Shown here in pieces: positions 1-9,076 of a stretch of DNA of 64,000 bases (positions within the stretch are counted from its first letter, which is position 1; every line of letters begins with the position of its first letter). This DNA is from Ziziphus jujuba (Eukaryota; Streptophyta; Magnoliopsida; Rosales; Rhamnaceae). The stretch lies in NCBI RefSeq assembly GCF_031755915.1, contig NC_083389.1, positions 25,729,001 to 25,793,000 of the forward strand, in the 5' to 3' direction. A program made the translations under genes and the position numbers. Below the pieces are notes generated by a model that worked only from the letters and a program-made list of their open reading frames with translations, was not told the DNA's origin and ran no database searches.

Positions 1-224
1 TTTTTAAAATTTTCATTTAAAATAAAAATAAGAACTTTAATTATAAAATAGTCCAATCCAGTCCGATTCTGCCTAATCCGGATATGTTCACCATTCAGTC
101 CATAACTATACCAAACACAGTACTGCACTATTCTATCCTGTCCAATTCTATCTAATCGGGACCTGTTTTATCCGATCCGAACCTGTCCTGCGTACCAAAC
201 GCCACCTAAGGGTGAAAATTGTAA
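1..224. other. Non-plastid nuclear flank
   Basis: This is the only stretch outside the retrotransposons that I cannot match to plastid DNA. It is AT-rich at first, then from about 50 to 215 shows irregular repeats built on short motifs such as 'atcc', 'gtcc' and 'cctgtcc'. Plastid sequence (the end of the rps16 intron) becomes recognisable after about 225. It is probably the nuclear DNA next to the left edge of the plastid insertion, or a later insertion at that edge. Confidence 0.55.
50..215. mobile_element. Possible end of a MITE-like DNA transposon
   Basis: Read on the minus strand, the right end begins near 'ggtggcgtttggtacgcagg', followed by many short 'ggacagg/ggataag' variants. This terminal motif with degenerate GGACAGG-like subterminal repeats is common at the ends of plant DNA transposons and MITEs. 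I see no clear matching opposite terminus or target duplication inside the window, so only one end may be present. Low confidence. Confidence 0.3.
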
Positions 225-622
225 ATACAAATAATTTTTTTGGTGGGGGAAAGAATAAGTATTTAAATCATAGTCTAGTTGATTTGATGATTTTATGGAT
301 ATATTTGACTTTATCATTCTATACATAGATATAATTTCCATTTTTCTTGAGCCGTACGAGGAAAAAACTTCTTATATGTTTCTAGGGCGGGTATTGTTCA
401 TCTATCCCAATGAGCCATTTATCAAATCATTACAATTGATGATCGATCCAGGAGAGAAGGAAGAGATCATCGGAAAGTGGGTTTTTATGACCCGATAAAG
501 AATAAAACCCATTTAAATATTCCTGCTATTGTATATTGCCTACAGGAACTGTTCATGATATTTCAAAGAAAGCAGGGGTTTTTACCGAACTTACCTTTAA
601 TCACCAAACGACAGTCAATTAA
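225..622 (+). pseudogene. rps16: rps16 pseudogene: intron 3' end and exon 2
   Basis: Remnant of plastid small-subunit ribosomal protein S16. The group II intron end is recognisable by 'gagccgtacgag' and 'ctatcccaatgagcc'. Exon 2 runs from about 412 to the stop at 620-622. The frame still shows [18 protein letters not shown], a typical S16 core. After that a deletion of roughly 20 bases removes the usual Glu-Lys-Gly-Ala stretch, so the remainder (about 535-620) is out of frame. Exon 1 and most of the intron are absent, as block I begins inside the intron. It cannot encode S16. Confidence 0.85.
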
Positions 623-1251
623 TGAAAAATTAATGAAATATTTTAAAATGAAATATATAAGAAATATATAAATAAAGGAGGTGGAGATCACTTGTAGAGA
701 ACTCTGTATAGTCTTTTCTCTACTATTCTCTTTTAATTTGTTATTCCTACTTTCGATTTTGGGTATTACCATTAATGATAATGGGGGTTAGCTGGATTTA
801 TATGAACAACTAAAAACAGGGATTAAGCTTTTTTCTTTTAGTTATATTGATTGATTGATTAAATTCGAGCTTTTTTCTACTTCTTCTTTTTTTTTTTCTT
901 TATTACTTTTTTCTTACGTCTACATCCTTTATTTGTCTATATGTCGATTAGCTATGTAGTGCCAATACAACACAAGTCCTTGTTTTTTTTTATTTAAAGT
1001 TACGATATTTTATTTTTTTCTAGTTGTCCATTGTATTCTTTTCTCAGGTCTATTTTTCTCCGTACCATAGATTTGATTTCATTCAAGGTATGGGTTCATT
1101 GGATTTTCTGTAATACAAAAAGTTTTTTTTTGTATGATACAATTTGGTTTGCCATTCCAAATTCAATGTTGTGATTACGCCGTGCAATACGACCTCTTTA
1201 TTTATTTTATTGGGATTCTTATCATATCTACACATTCTAATTCTTTTATTC
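623..1251 (+). other. rps16-trnK plastid spacer
   Basis: AT-rich plastid intergenic DNA with several poly-T runs. I see no gene. Its placement between rps16 exon 2 and the trnK 5' exon matches the normal plastome. Confidence 0.7.
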
Positions 1252-1288
1252 GGGTTGCCAACTCAACGGTAGAGTATCGGCTTTTGAA
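1252..1288 (+). pseudogene. trnK-UUU: trnK-UUU 5' exon (plastid-derived)
   Basis: This is the 5' half of the plastid lysine tRNA, split in plastids by a 2.5-kb group II intron that carries matK. The exon begins 'gggttgccaactcaacggt' and keeps the D-stem and D-loop. One base is missing near 'gagtatcgg' (normally gagtactcgg), and the end reads 'cttttgaa' instead of cttttaa. The 3' exon is not in the window, so no tRNA can be made. Confidence 0.85.
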
Positions 1289-2027
1289 TGTGGCTAGCAT
1301 CTTTTACATATTTGCATGAAGCAACGGATTCGTCCGTATCACCGGTAGAGTTTGTAAGACGACGACTGATCCTGCAATGAATGAATGGAAAAAGTAGCAT
1401 GTCATATCAATGGAGAATTCTGAGAATATTTCATTCTTTCTGGATATGTCCAAAACCTTGTTTAAATTGTTTGAATTCTTAGTGTGGCAGCAAAAAAAGA
1501 AATTGGAAAATCAATTTCAAGTCAGGTCAAGTGAACAAATGGATAGAGCCTGAATGTGGCCCAAATTATAGGGAAACAAAGAGTAACAAGCTTTTGGTCT
1601 TCATTTTTGAATGATTATCCAAATGATTACCCGAACTAATTAGACATTAAAAATATATTAGTGCTTGAGGCGGGAAAGGCTTTTCCATGAGAGATTATCC
1701 ATTTTTTATGAGTCCTACCTATTAGGTATTCTCCATTATGAGGTGGAGATAAATGTGACGAAGAAGGCAGTATATTGATAAAGTGTTTTTTTTTTTTTTT
1801 TCAAAATCAAAAGAGCAATTGGATTGCAAAAATAAAGTATTTCTAACCATCTTGTTAACTTATATTGGACATAAACTACTTAGATGAAAAAAGGGTGGAT
1901 ATAGAGTCTACCGATGGTCTTACCTTTTTCCGAGGTATCAATTTTTTTCGTACTATAATACCTTGTTTTGACTGTATCATTTGATAACCCAATAAACCCC
2001 TTATCTTTGGATCAAATCGAATTTCAA
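1289..2027 (+). other. trnK group II intron, 5' part and matK leader
   Basis: Follows the trnK 5' exon with the intron start 'tgtggctagcatctttt' (normally gtgcggctagc). It includes the conserved segment around 1680-1750 and the matK leader with 'ttttgactgtatcatttg'. The intron is intact enough to be read through to the matK start. A 16-base poly-T lies near 1785. Confidence 0.8.
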
Positions 2028-2091
2028 ATGGAAGAATTTCAAGGATATCTCGAACTAGATAGATCTTAGCAACACGTTCTCCTATACCCAT
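2028..2091 (+). pseudogene. matK: matK 5' fragment
   Basis: Start of the plastid intron maturase gene. The frame from the ATG at 2028 reads MEEFQGYLELDRS, then a stop where a Gln codon is expected, then QHVLLYPL. These are the first 21 or so residues of a protein that is usually about 500 residues long. All domains (the RT-like part and domain X) are missing because the block ends here and clpP sequence follows. The gene is dead by truncation and by an early stop. Confidence 0.85.
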
Positions 2092-3113
2092 TGTATCAAC
2101 CGGGTCGCCTAAAAAAAGTAATCTTTCTCGATAAAGTCAGTTGATTAGGATAAAATTGTATCCCTTAGGAATTGTACATGCGCCTTTTGATGCATACGGT
2201 TCAACACTAATAGCGGGAAAAAAAAAAGAATCAATGTGTAGATTTTAGCTTTCTTTGTTTTTTTATATTCATAGCAAGCTCTTTTTAACTTATAACAAAA
2301 GGGTGCTTTTTCTTTCATGTTTCACGAAAGATGAGTTTTGGCCTGTTTTAATTTATATATAAATTAAAAACCTATTAATAAATAAAAATTCACTAAACTT
2401 ATCGGACTAACTTCTCATTGATGTATTGTTTCATCGAGATCCAATCCAAATCACGATGTAATTTTCTTGTTCATGAATGGTCTTCTACAACATTTTTTAG
2501 GTTTAGGCTCTACTCTGAGTAAAGATCTGCCCGATTTGGATTTACACATGTAGGACAAATGCCCCAATACCACGTCTTTTTGCTACAACTTCCTTTTTTT
2601 TTTTTTTTAATTCCATGTCTCCTACCAAATAGTAAATATTCAATGCATTCATCACATTACTCGATTAATTAACAGCTTGAGTTCGTTATTATATATCATT
2701 ATTAAATATTATAGGTGGAAAATCTTTATAAATAGAATATGATATAAGTGGTAACCATAGATATATTACCAATTAGTTTTTTTTTTTAAACGGAGCCTAT
2801 ATATTAATATTATATTTCATTTTTTTGGTCTAACCAAGCCAACCATAAATTATAAATCATTGTAATTAAGAATATTAATATGTATACCCCCCTATAAAAT
2901 AGATTGAATTGCACTTCATTGTATTTCACACTCCAAATTTTTGATGATTCAATCATCATTTCTTAGGCAAAAGAGAGGATATCTCGATCGGGTAAGAGAA
3001 CGGGGAAATACCATATGACAAAATATATCTGACAAGTCGCACTATACACCAATCCATGATGCATATTCCTCTCCAGGGTTTTGAAAAGGAACTTTTGGAA
3101 CACCAAGAGGCAT
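2092..3113 (-). pseudogene. clpP: clpP pseudogene: exon 1, intron 1, start of exon 2
   Basis: Plastid gene for the ClpP protease subunit. Exon 1 lies at 3043-3113 on the minus strand and reads MPLGVPKVPFQNPGEE, the family N-terminus, and ends with the group II intron signal 'gtgcgacttgtcag'. Intron 1 fills 2144-3042; its end carries the 'gcatacggttc'-type motif seen on the plus strand near 2195. Exon 2 starts at 2143 (LYRERLLFLG follows an in-frame stop) but breaks off after about 52 bases at the junction with matK. The catalytic Ser, His and Asp regions are missing. An intron-containing clpP argues against a grass donor. Confidence 0.85.
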
Positions 3114-3550
3114 TAAATGAAATAAAAATTAATTACTATAGCTCACTTTGATGTGAAAGTGTAACAATGTATTTATTGTCTTAATAATGTTGTTTTTTAT
3201 CCTATTTTATCCATAGATCGAACAAGTTTATAAAAAAGTAAGACATAAATACTAAAGGAAAATTCTTTCAAATAGGTCCTTTGAATGATGAAACAAATAA
3301 TATAAATGTAGTCACTCATATAAAAGGTATCAACCTCTTACCATTGCGTATTGGTACTTATCGGGTGTAGAATAGATCTGCTTCCTTTTGCTCCTACAAA
3401 AAAAATTATTCCATTATTACTAAAAGAATAGAGCAAATATTAATCCTTTCCTCGGGATAATCCACTCAAAAGGGAAGGTCTATAGTATAGTTTTTTCCAG
3501 TGCAATAAAGTTACATAGTGTCTATTTTTTGTTGATAGAGGGGTATTTCC
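3114..3550 (+). other. clpP-psbB spacer
   Basis: Plastid intergenic region between the divergent clpP and psbB genes. In plastids it holds the psbB operon promoter. I see no open gene; the DNA is AT-rich and matches the expected gene order. Confidence 0.65.
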
Positions 3551-4406
3551 ATGGGTTTGCCTTGGTATCATGTTCATACCATTGTATTGAATGATCCCGG
3601 TCGTTTTCTTGCTGTCCATATATTGCATACAGCTTTGGATGTTGGTTGGGTCGGTTTGATGGCTCTATACGAATTAGCGGTTTTTGATCCCTCTAGCCCC
3701 ATTGTTGATACAATGTGGAGACAAGGGGTGTTATACCCTTCATGACTCATTTAGGAATAACCTATTCATCGGGCGGTTGGAGTATCATAGGAGGGACTAT
3801 AACAAATCTGGGTATTTAGAGTTATGAAGGTGTGGCCAGTGCACATATTGTGTTTCTGACCTATACTTTTTGGCAGCTATCTGGAACTGGGTGTATTGGA
3901 TCTAGAAATATTTTATGACGAACGTACAGGAAAATCCTCTTTGGATTTGCCCAAAATCTTTGGAATTCTTTTATTTCCTTCAGGGCAGGCTTGCTTTGGT
4001 TTTGGCGCATTTCATGTAACAGGATTGTATGGTTCGGGAATATGGGTATCTGATCCTTATGGACTAACTGGAAGGGTACAATCTGTAAATCTGACGTGGG
4101 GTGTGGAAGGTTTTGATCCTATTGTTTCGGGAGGAATAGCCTCTCATCATGTTGCAGCAGGGACCTTGGGCATTAGATTGTGCTGCTTTGAAATCCAATG
4201 GTGTTTTTCATAGCAGTCCGAGGGGTTGGTTTACTTTTCAACATGCTTCGTTTCCTTTGCTCTTTTTCTTTGGACACATTTGGCGTGGTGCTAGAAGCTT
4301 ATTCAGAGGTGTTTTTGCTGGTATTGACCCCAATTTGGATGCTCAAGTAGAATTTGGAGCATTCCAAAAACTTGGAGATCCAACTACAAAAAGACAAGTA
4401 ATCTGA
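3551..4406 (+). pseudogene. psbB: psbB pseudogene with large internal deletion
   Basis: Plastid gene for CP47, the inner antenna protein of photosystem II, normally about 508 residues. The start reads [19 protein letters not shown], the family N-terminus. A short deletion near 3730 shifts the frame, and stops follow. Around 4170-4176 the sequence jumps from the LGI segment of transmembrane region 2 directly to the C-terminal part ([17 protein letters not shown]), removing roughly 0.8 kb. The last residues ([18 protein letters not shown] and stop) are kept. It is followed by psbT in the normal operon order. Confidence 0.9.
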
Positions 4407-4575
4407 TAGAATATTGTTTTGTTATTTTTCGTTTTTAGTTTTGTGAGTAGGGTACCAGATAAATCTTATTTGAATCGCTAACTTTTCTTTGACTCTTGCT
4501 TTTTCTTTATCTGGGAGATGATCCTAAATAAACAGGTATGGAAGCTATAACTGTATGTAAACCATGATCAAATCT

Positions 4576-4684
4576 ATGCAAGCATTGGTTTATACATTCC
4601 TTTTAGTCTCAACTTGAGGAATAATTTTGTTTTCCTATCCTTTTTCGAGAACTACCTAAAGTTCCAACTAAAAAGGTGAAATGA
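4576..4684 (+). pseudogene. psbT: psbT pseudogene
   Basis: Small photosystem II subunit T, usually 33-36 residues with one membrane helix. The frame starts MQALVYTFLLVST and then hits a TGA. Further on there is a frameshift; the C-terminal part (VPTKKVK and stop) is still readable in another frame. It lies between psbB and the antisense psbN, as in plastomes. Confidence 0.8.
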
Positions 4685-4745
4685 TTTTTCATTATCTCAA
4701 TTGAAAGTAATGAGCCTTTCAATACCGAGAGGCTCATTACTTCAA

Positions 4746-4889
<144 letters not shown>

Positions 4890-4983
4890 TCAAGACCACA
4901 ATGGGCCTATGATAATATCATTTATTTACAACGGAATGGTATACAAAGTCAATAGATCTCAATGAATATAAAATACAATTTAT

Positions 4984-5125
4984 GGCTACACAAACTATTG
5001 AGAGTAGTTCTAGATCTTGTCCAAGTCGAACTGTTGTAGGGAGTTTATTGAAATGAATTCAGAATTCTCCTGGGTGGGGAACGACTCCTTTGATGGGTAT
5101 TGCAATGGCCCTTTTTGCGATATTC
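4984..5125 (+). pseudogene. psbH: psbH pseudogene, 5' part
   Basis: Photosystem II phosphoprotein H, normally about 73 residues. The start reads MATQTIESSSR, the family N-terminus, then frame damage at 'attgaaatga'. The gene is cut at the target duplication 'tattc' (5121-5125) by the 7.9-kb gypsy element and resumes at 13050. Confidence 0.85.
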
Positions 5126-5528
5126 TGATACGAACCTAGGACGACCTGCTCCTAAACCCGTATTATATTAGCCCGGATCTCAATTAAGTTCAAGTTCTAA
5201 TGGAATGGACCTCAACCCCTAACCAACCTGTGGTTAGAAACCTTAGTATAATGTAGACGCCACAATAGGGGATGGAAAACCTATTGATAAGTCAAGCTAA
5301 AACAACCAATTCTCTAATGGTGTTTTAGGTGTTCTCAAAAAACAAAGAGATAATTAATCTCACTATTTTCTCACTCAAATCAAAGTTGTCTTCTTATTGA
5401 AAAAAATAAGGCTTTAAATAGGCTTTGAAAGAAACAAAATAAACCCTAAAAACCCTAGGAAAAACCGGCCACACACATAAAGAAACCTAGTTGGCCGAAA
5501 CTATACTTCCCTTCCTAATCTAAGTTTG

Positions 5529-5568
5529 ATTAATTAATTCCTTTATATTAAATTAGGAATTAATTAAT
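5529..5568. repeat. Inverted repeat (hairpin) inside the gypsy LTR
   Basis: Two 14-base arms, 'attaattaattcct' at 5529-5542 and 'aggaattaattaat' at 5555-5568, are exact reverse complements around a 12-base loop. The equivalent hairpin appears in the solo LTR at 17398-17437 with the same 14-base arms. Diverged versions occur in the other LTR copies of the group. Confidence 0.85.
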
Positions 5569-5689
5569 TTACAATGGAAATAATAAAATAAAAACCTTCC
5601 TAAAGTTATTTGTTCAGAAAATAAATAAATAAAAAACCCAAAAAGAAAGAAAGTCAATCGCAAATTAGGTAACGAGTTGACTCTGACAT

Positions 5690-5915
5690 CTAGGCTGAAT
5701 TATGTCTTCAACCGAGCTAACTTATGTCTGCCTGATGTCCGAGCTAACTTATGGCCTATCCGAGCTAAGTTATGTCTGGCCGAGCTAACTGGTATCTATC
5801 CGAGCTAAGTTACATCCGATGTCCGAAGTCTGAGATCAGATGTTTGAGGCAAGGCTCCGATGTCCGAGGCAAGGGTGTCCGATATAAAATGTCTGAGGTA
5901 TGGGTATCCGATGTA
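5690..5915. repeat. Degenerate short repeats in the LTR of element 1
   Basis: First comes a run of about five variants of 'ccgagctaacttatgtc' with irregular spacing, then a run of about five variants of 'gatgtccgaggcaagg'. The second LTR has the same array (about 12610-12835). The related solo LTRs and element 2 lack it and have different sequence at this place. Confidence 0.8.
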
Positions 5916-7153
5916 TCAGCCTCCACCACTTGGATACTTAAAACAGGTCTTTTATCTTTAGGTATGGACAAGCCCTTTTGAGAATGAATTACTTTATGGA
6001 TAAAGGCAGCAAGGTTATCCTTAAACCTCTTAGCTTGAGCCCTAGTGATCGGTCCAGTCTTCATCCGTATCGGATCAGTACCCCAGCGAGTTGTCGGTGG
6101 TGTGAGCTCGGGCGGGTCCGCATCATTCCCCTCCTCTTGAAAAGGATTTGTCCTCAAATCGAAGTCATCACCTGCAGAAAAAGGAGATAAATCAGCAACA
6201 TTAAAGGTGGCACTAACACTATACTCACCCGGTAAATCAAGTTTGTAGCCATTGTCGTTTATCCTCTTCAAAACTTGAAAAGGTCCATCGCCCTTTGGCA
6301 TGAGTTTGGATTGTTGTTGTTCAGGAAACCTTTCTTTTCTTAAATGCAGCCACACCCAATCTCCAAGTTCAAACACCATTGATTTTCGGCCTTGATCAGC
6401 CACCTTTGCATATTGCTCGATCCTCCTCTCAATGTTTGCTCGTGTCTTCTCATGAATCTGCTTTACAAATTCAGCTTTTAGTTTTCCATCTAGATTAGCA
6501 CGCTCACTTAAAGGTAAAGGTGTTAGATCTAATGGAGTAAAAGGATTAAAACCATAAACAATTTCAAATGGAGTAAATTTAGTTGCTGAATGTAAAGACC
6601 TATTATATGCAAATTCAACATGTGGCAAACATTCTTCCCAAGTTCTTAAATTTCTACTAATTAATGCTTTCAACAATGCAGACAAGGTTCTATTTACTAC
6701 TTCGGTTTGTCCATCAGTTTGTGGATGACAAGTAGTTGAAAATAAAAGCTTAGTACCTAATTTAGCCCACAAAGTTTTCCAAAAATAGCTTAAGAACTTA
6801 GCATCCCTATCCAAAACAATAGTTCTTAGCATTCCATGCAATCTCACAATTTCCTTGAAAAATAAATTAGCAATATTGGATGCATCATCAGTTTTGTTAC
6901 ATGCAATAAAATGTGCCATCTTAGAAAACCTATCCACTACAACAAATATTGAATCCTTACCTGTCCTTGACCTAGGCAACCCAAGAATAAAATCCATAGA
7001 CAAATCTACCCAAGGATAAGTAGGAATCGGCAAAGGCTTATACAATCCATGCGGCTTCAATGTTGATTTTGTTTTTCGGCACTTCAAACATCTTTCACAA
7101 ATTCTCTCAACATCTCTCCTCATGTTAGGCCAATAAAAATGTTCTTGCCGCAA
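5810..7153 (-). pseudogene. Integrase part of gypsy pol, with LTR-encoded C-terminus
   Basis: 447-residue open frame. Residues 1-25 hold the end of the zinc-binding HHCC domain (CLKC is visible; the His pair is cut off upstream by a stop). The catalytic core follows with D54 (MDFILGL), D115 (LDRDAKF) and E151 (QTEVVN), the D-D-35-E arrangement of retroviral-type integrases. A GDGPFQV segment near residue 290 is the usual C-terminal integrase module. From about residue 343 to the end the frame is read inside the LTR and includes [15 protein letters not shown] see no classic chromodomain. The integrase triad is retained, but the pol frame upstream is interrupted, so it is a broken gene. Confidence 0.85.
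6126..6140 (-). promoter_or_regulatory. Polypurine tract of gypsy element 1
   Basis: On the minus strand 'aagaggaggggaa' sits directly before the 3' LTR, the position where plus-strand DNA synthesis is primed. It also encodes Glu-Glu-Gly of the pol frame, which continues into the LTR. Confidence 0.8.
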
Positions 7154-7209
7154 GGATAAAGTTTTTAAACAAAATGACCCATTAAACTACCCCCATGTCC
7201 TTCCCGAAC

Positions 7210-8820
7210 CTATAATTCCCTAATACTACAATTAGGCACACAAAGTTTGTTTTCCTTAAACAAATATCCCTCAAATATGTGAAATTTATTAAATCCATGT
7301 TTCAAACAGGTTCTAAAAATTTCTCCAAAGTCACTATCATGCTCATAAAGTTCTTTCAATTGTTTAAATCCAATCAATCTAGCATCTAAGGTAGAAAAGA
7401 GTACATATCTTCGGGATAATGCATCGGCAACCACATTTTTCTTACCTTTTTTATAGCGGATCACATATGGAAAGGTTTCAATAAATTCAATCCACTTAGC
7501 ATGCCTTCGGTTGAGCTTTCCTTGACCCTTGATATGCTTCAAATACTCATGATCCGTATGAATCACAAACTCCTTTGGCATGAGATAATGCTGCCACGTC
7601 TCCAAAGTCCTCACCAAAGCATACATCTCCTTGTCATAAGTCGGGTAGTTTAGGGCAGCTCCATTTAATTTTTCACTAAAGTAGGCTATGGGTCTTCCTT
7701 CTTGCATTAAGACAGCTCCAATACCTACACCTAAAGCATCATACTCAATTTCAAAAATCTTAGAAAATTTTGGCAAAACTAACAAAGATGCATTACATAA
7801 TTTTTCTTTCAACAAATTAAAAGATTTTTCTTGTACTTCCCCCCATTTAAAGCCGACATTCTTCTTGATAACTTCATTCAATGGTGCTGCTATGGTACTA
7901 AAATCCTTGACAAATCTTCTATAAAAGCTTGCCAAGCCATGAAAGCTCCACACTTGGGTGATAGAAGTAGGAACCGGCCACTCTTGAATTGCTTTCACCT
8001 TAGCTTGGTCAACTTTGATTCCTGCAGCACTTACTACAAATCCTAGAAACATAAGCTCATCTTTGCAAAATTCACATTTTTTAATGTTAGCAAACAATCT
8101 TTCCTTTCTAAGAACTTGCAAAACTTGCCTAAGTTGCTCCACATGGTCATCCAAATTTCGGCTATATATTAGAATGTCATCAAAATAAACAACCACAGAT
8201 TTACCAATAAATGGACGCATTACATGATTCATGAGCCTCATGAGAGTACTAGGTGCATTGGATAATCCAAAAGGCATAACTAACCATTCATATAGCCCAT
8301 ATTTAGTTTTGAATGCGGTTTTCCATTCATCACCTTCTTTCATCCTAATTTGGTGATAACGACTCCTAAGATCAATTTTTGTAAACATGCAAACACCATG
8401 CAACTCATCAAGCATATCATCTAATCTAGGAATGGGATGTCTATATTTGATGGTAATATTATTTATAGCCCTAAAATCAACACAAATTCTCCAAGAACCA
8501 TCCTTTTTAGGTACCAACAAAACAGGAACAGCACATGGACTTAAACTCTCATGAATGTATCCTTTATCAAGTAAATCACTTACCTGTTTTTGTAGCTCCT
8601 TTGTTTCTTCGGGATTGCTCCTATAAGCTGGTCTATTTGGTATGGCAGCCCATGGAACAAAGTCAATTTGATGTTCTATCCCTCGAATAGGTGGTAGTCC
8701 ACTTGGAATTTCATTTGGGAAGACATCTCCAAATTCCTTCAAAAGAGAAATCATTGAACTTGGCAATTCAAGTTCTTCAAAGTTAGTTTGATCATTAAAA
8801 TAATTTTCTTTATAAATCAT
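7210..8820 (-). pseudogene. Reverse transcriptase and RNase H of gypsy element 1
   Basis: 536-residue open frame. RT motifs are in order: [26 protein letters not shown]-type box (here [11 protein letters not shown]), [12 protein letters not shown] and the catalytic YFDDILIYS. RNase H follows with the acidic residues in the [15 protein letters not shown] and [10 protein letters not shown] segments and ends [10 protein letters not shown]. These blocks are typical of plant CRM-like Ty3/gypsy elements. The frame is closed off from protease upstream and from integrase downstream by stops, so the single gag-pol protein is no longer encoded. Confidence 0.9.
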
Positions 8821-9076
8821 GAACAGTAAAGGTTTCTTACACTCAATAACTTTATTAATATGCCCTCAACTAAAATAAAAGTTACTACTTAACCTTTCTT
8901 TTCTTTCTTTTTCTCTTTTTTCCCTTGGGCTGGTGCACATCTTCGGATTTTTCTTCCTTCTGCCAGCTCTCGGGTTTGCCACTTCCTTTCCCCTCTCTTT
9001 TGGCTTTTCATTGATCTTTCCACTCAATATGAATCTTAGAAACCTTACCTTGGTCAGAAACCTCATTCTTACCTTC

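Larger units (their letters stand above)
225..2091 (+). other. NUPT block I (rps16 to matK)
   Basis: Plastid-derived block in the order rps16 intron end, rps16 exon 2, spacer, trnK 5' exon, trnK intron, matK start. This is the normal plastome order read from rps16 towards psbA. It stops within the first 21 or so codons of matK, where it joins clpP sequence. No retrotransposon lies inside this block. Confidence 0.85.
5126..6125 (-). repeat. 3' LTR of gypsy element 1
   Basis: 1,000-bp LTR, bounded by 'tgatacgaac' and 'gtccgcatca' on the plus strand. In coding orientation this is the downstream LTR, directly after the polypurine tract. Its first 316 bases (in coding sense) are still open reading frame, giving the C-terminal pol extension. 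It contains a hairpin at 5529-5568 and degenerate short repeats at about 5690-5915. Confidence 0.9.

Noticed and set aside
1876..2091. 71-residue minus-strand frame over the matK leader
   Set aside because: It is antisense to the trnK intron and the matK start, both of which match plastid sequence; no protein family is recognisable.
5690..5915. Short repeats considered as a CRISPR-like or satellite array
   Set aside because: Units and spacings are irregular, the array is inside an LTR and is duplicated in the other LTR; plants have no CRISPR arrays.
5810..6130. A classic chromodomain at the end of the gypsy integrase
   Set aside because: I see no aromatic cage or WEPE-type signature; the tail has a different conserved block. 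Only a CRM-like C-terminal extension is claimed.
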